Shown: positions 5,003 through 5,829 of the stretch, piece after piece | Numbering within the stretch: the stretch's first letter is position 1 | How the letters are laid out: the number at the start of each line of letters is the position of its first letter | From: Faecalibacterium prausnitzii | GTDB taxonomy: Bacteria > Bacillota > Clostridia > Oscillospirales > Ruminococcaceae | Assembly: GCA_004558805.1 (NCBI GenBank) | Contig: SFDE01000038.1 | Span: 1 to 5,829, forward strand | Reading direction: 5' to 3' | Length of the DNA stretch: 5,829 bases | Translations under genes and position numbers: made by a program | Notes under the pieces: model-generated | Seen by the model: the letters and a program-made list of their open reading frames with translations, nothing else | Databases searched by the model: none | Told to the model about the DNA's origin: nothing

Positions 5003-5829
5003 ATGGCATATATCACGAAACGCGGCAGCTCTTACAGTGTCCGCTACACCTATCAGGACGAGCACGGCAAGAGCTGCGACAAATGGGAGAGCTTTCCCAC
5101 CAAAGAGGAGGCGGTAAAACGCCAGAAGCAGATCGAGCATGAGCTGGCGACCGGCAATTTCCTGATCCCGTCCACGGTGACGGTGGCGGAGTTCCTGATG
5201 GATTGGCTGCCCAAGCAGTGCAGCAAGCACAAGTGGGCACCCAAGACCTACCAGTCCAATCTGGCGCTCATTCAGAACCTCATCATCCCTTATATCGGGG
5301 AGATGCAGATGCAGAAGCTGCGGCCCTACCACATCGAAGCCCTGTACGACACCCTGAGCAAGACCCCCTGCGGACAGTATGTGGGCGGCAAGCGGCGAGA
5401 CCTCTCGCCCAAGCAGCAGAAGCGCACCCTCTCCGGCACTACCCTCCATGAGGTCCACCAACTGCTGCACAATTCCTTTCTGCTGGCGGTGGAGTGGGGC
5501 ATCCTCGTTAAAAGCCCTGTCCCGGTGGAAGCGCCCAAAAAGACCACCCAAGAGCGCAGCATCTGGGAGGTGGAGGAGATGCGGGCAGCGTTGGACAGCA
5601 TGGAGGACCCCATCCTGCATCTGGCAGTGCACCTGACACTGGTGGGTGCACTGCGGGAAGGGGAGGTGGCAGGTCTGACCCCGGAGGACATCGACTTTGA
5701 TGCCGCCAACGGCATGGGCACTTTCACCGTCAACCGTTCCATGCAGCGGGTGCAGAAGGACACGCTGGCACAGGTGGACAAGGGCTGCATCCTCCGCATC
5801 TTCCCGGACAAGCTGGAGGGCAGCAAGAC
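5003..5829 (+). CDS. int: Tyrosine recombinase/integrase, 3' end beyond the window
   Basis: The first 275 residues of a site-specific integrase that inserts and excises the element. Residues 3-48 (ITKRGSSYSVRYTY onward, with FPTKEEAVKRQKQIE) form the AP2-like arm-binding domain common in Firmicutes integrases. Residues 58-170 match the SAM-like core-binding domain (VAEFLMDWLP to AVEWGILVKSPV). The catalytic domain begins near 188, and the first catalytic arginine is R218 in GALREGEVAGLTPEDIDF. The window ends before the HxxR motif and the tyrosine nucleophile, so activity cannot be judged. A full member would be about 380-400 residues. The start is supported by AAGGAGG (4989-4995) 7 nt upstream. 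Being last in the block, its end or the sequence just after it is the likely place for one attachment site, outside this window. Confidence 0.9.
   Translation, partial: MAYITKRGSSYSVRYTYQDEHGKSCDKWESFPTKEEAVKRQKQIEHELATGNFLIPSTVTVAEFLMDWLPKQCSKHKWAPKTYQSNLALIQNLIIPYIGEMQMQKLRPYHIEALYDTLSKTPCGQYVGGKRRDLSPKQQKRTLSGTTLHEVHQLLHNSFLLAVEWGILVKSPVPVEAPKKTTQERSIWEVEEMRAALDSMEDPILHLAVHLTLVGALREGEVAGLTPEDIDFDAANGMGTFTVNRSMQRVQKDTLAQVDKGCILRIFPDKLEGSK

Noticed and set aside
1..5829. Cargo such as resistance, defence or toxin-antitoxin genes
   Set aside because: All well-supported genes fit regulation, replication, mobilization or integration. No cargo-like protein was recognised within the window.

Overview
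The window looks like most of a compact integrative and mobilizable element (IME) from a gut-type Clostridia bacterium. The G/C-ending codon use of the coding block and the protein types suggest an Oscillospiraceae host such as Faecalibacterium or Subdoligranulum; that host guess is inference. Every gene has a strong AGGAG-type ribosome binding site, as is usual in Firmicutes.

Layout, left to right. Bases 1-247 hold no gene. They carry a hairpin with a TAGTGTG/TTA core that matches the origin of transfer of MOBV-type plasmids (pMV158 type), followed by nested inverted repeats. Bases 248-1063 (minus strand) encode an XRE-family repressor-like protein with a good sigma-A promoter at 1090-1118. 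Bases 1119-1407 are a divergent control region and leader with several short hairpins. The rightward block then runs: a small CHC2 zinc-finger protein (1408-2010), a strong 16-bp hairpin (2025-2059), an SF3/D5-type helicase (2084-3400), a GTAC-repeat region (3429-3569), a MOBV relaxase (3605-4669), an excisionase-like HTH protein (4682-4987) and a tyrosine integrase that runs off the right edge (5003 onward).

As a working model, integrase and excisionase move the element in and out of the chromosome. The zinc-finger protein and helicase support replication of the circular form, possibly from the GTAC-repeat region. The relaxase nicks the oriT at the left end so that a helper conjugative element can transfer it. 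The XRE protein probably sets when the block is expressed. No cargo gene is visible.

The most unusual point is at the start of the relaxase gene. The ATG with the good ribosome binding site (3592) opens a frame that dies at 3759, while the relaxase domains lie in the next frame. Removing 103 nt (3611-3713), a hairpin-rich segment bordered by GAA on both sides, restores one continuous frame starting MKAQYGILRFKKYK, the expected start of this family. This looks like a small hairpin-rich insertion that disrupted, or re-wired the start of, the mobilization gene.
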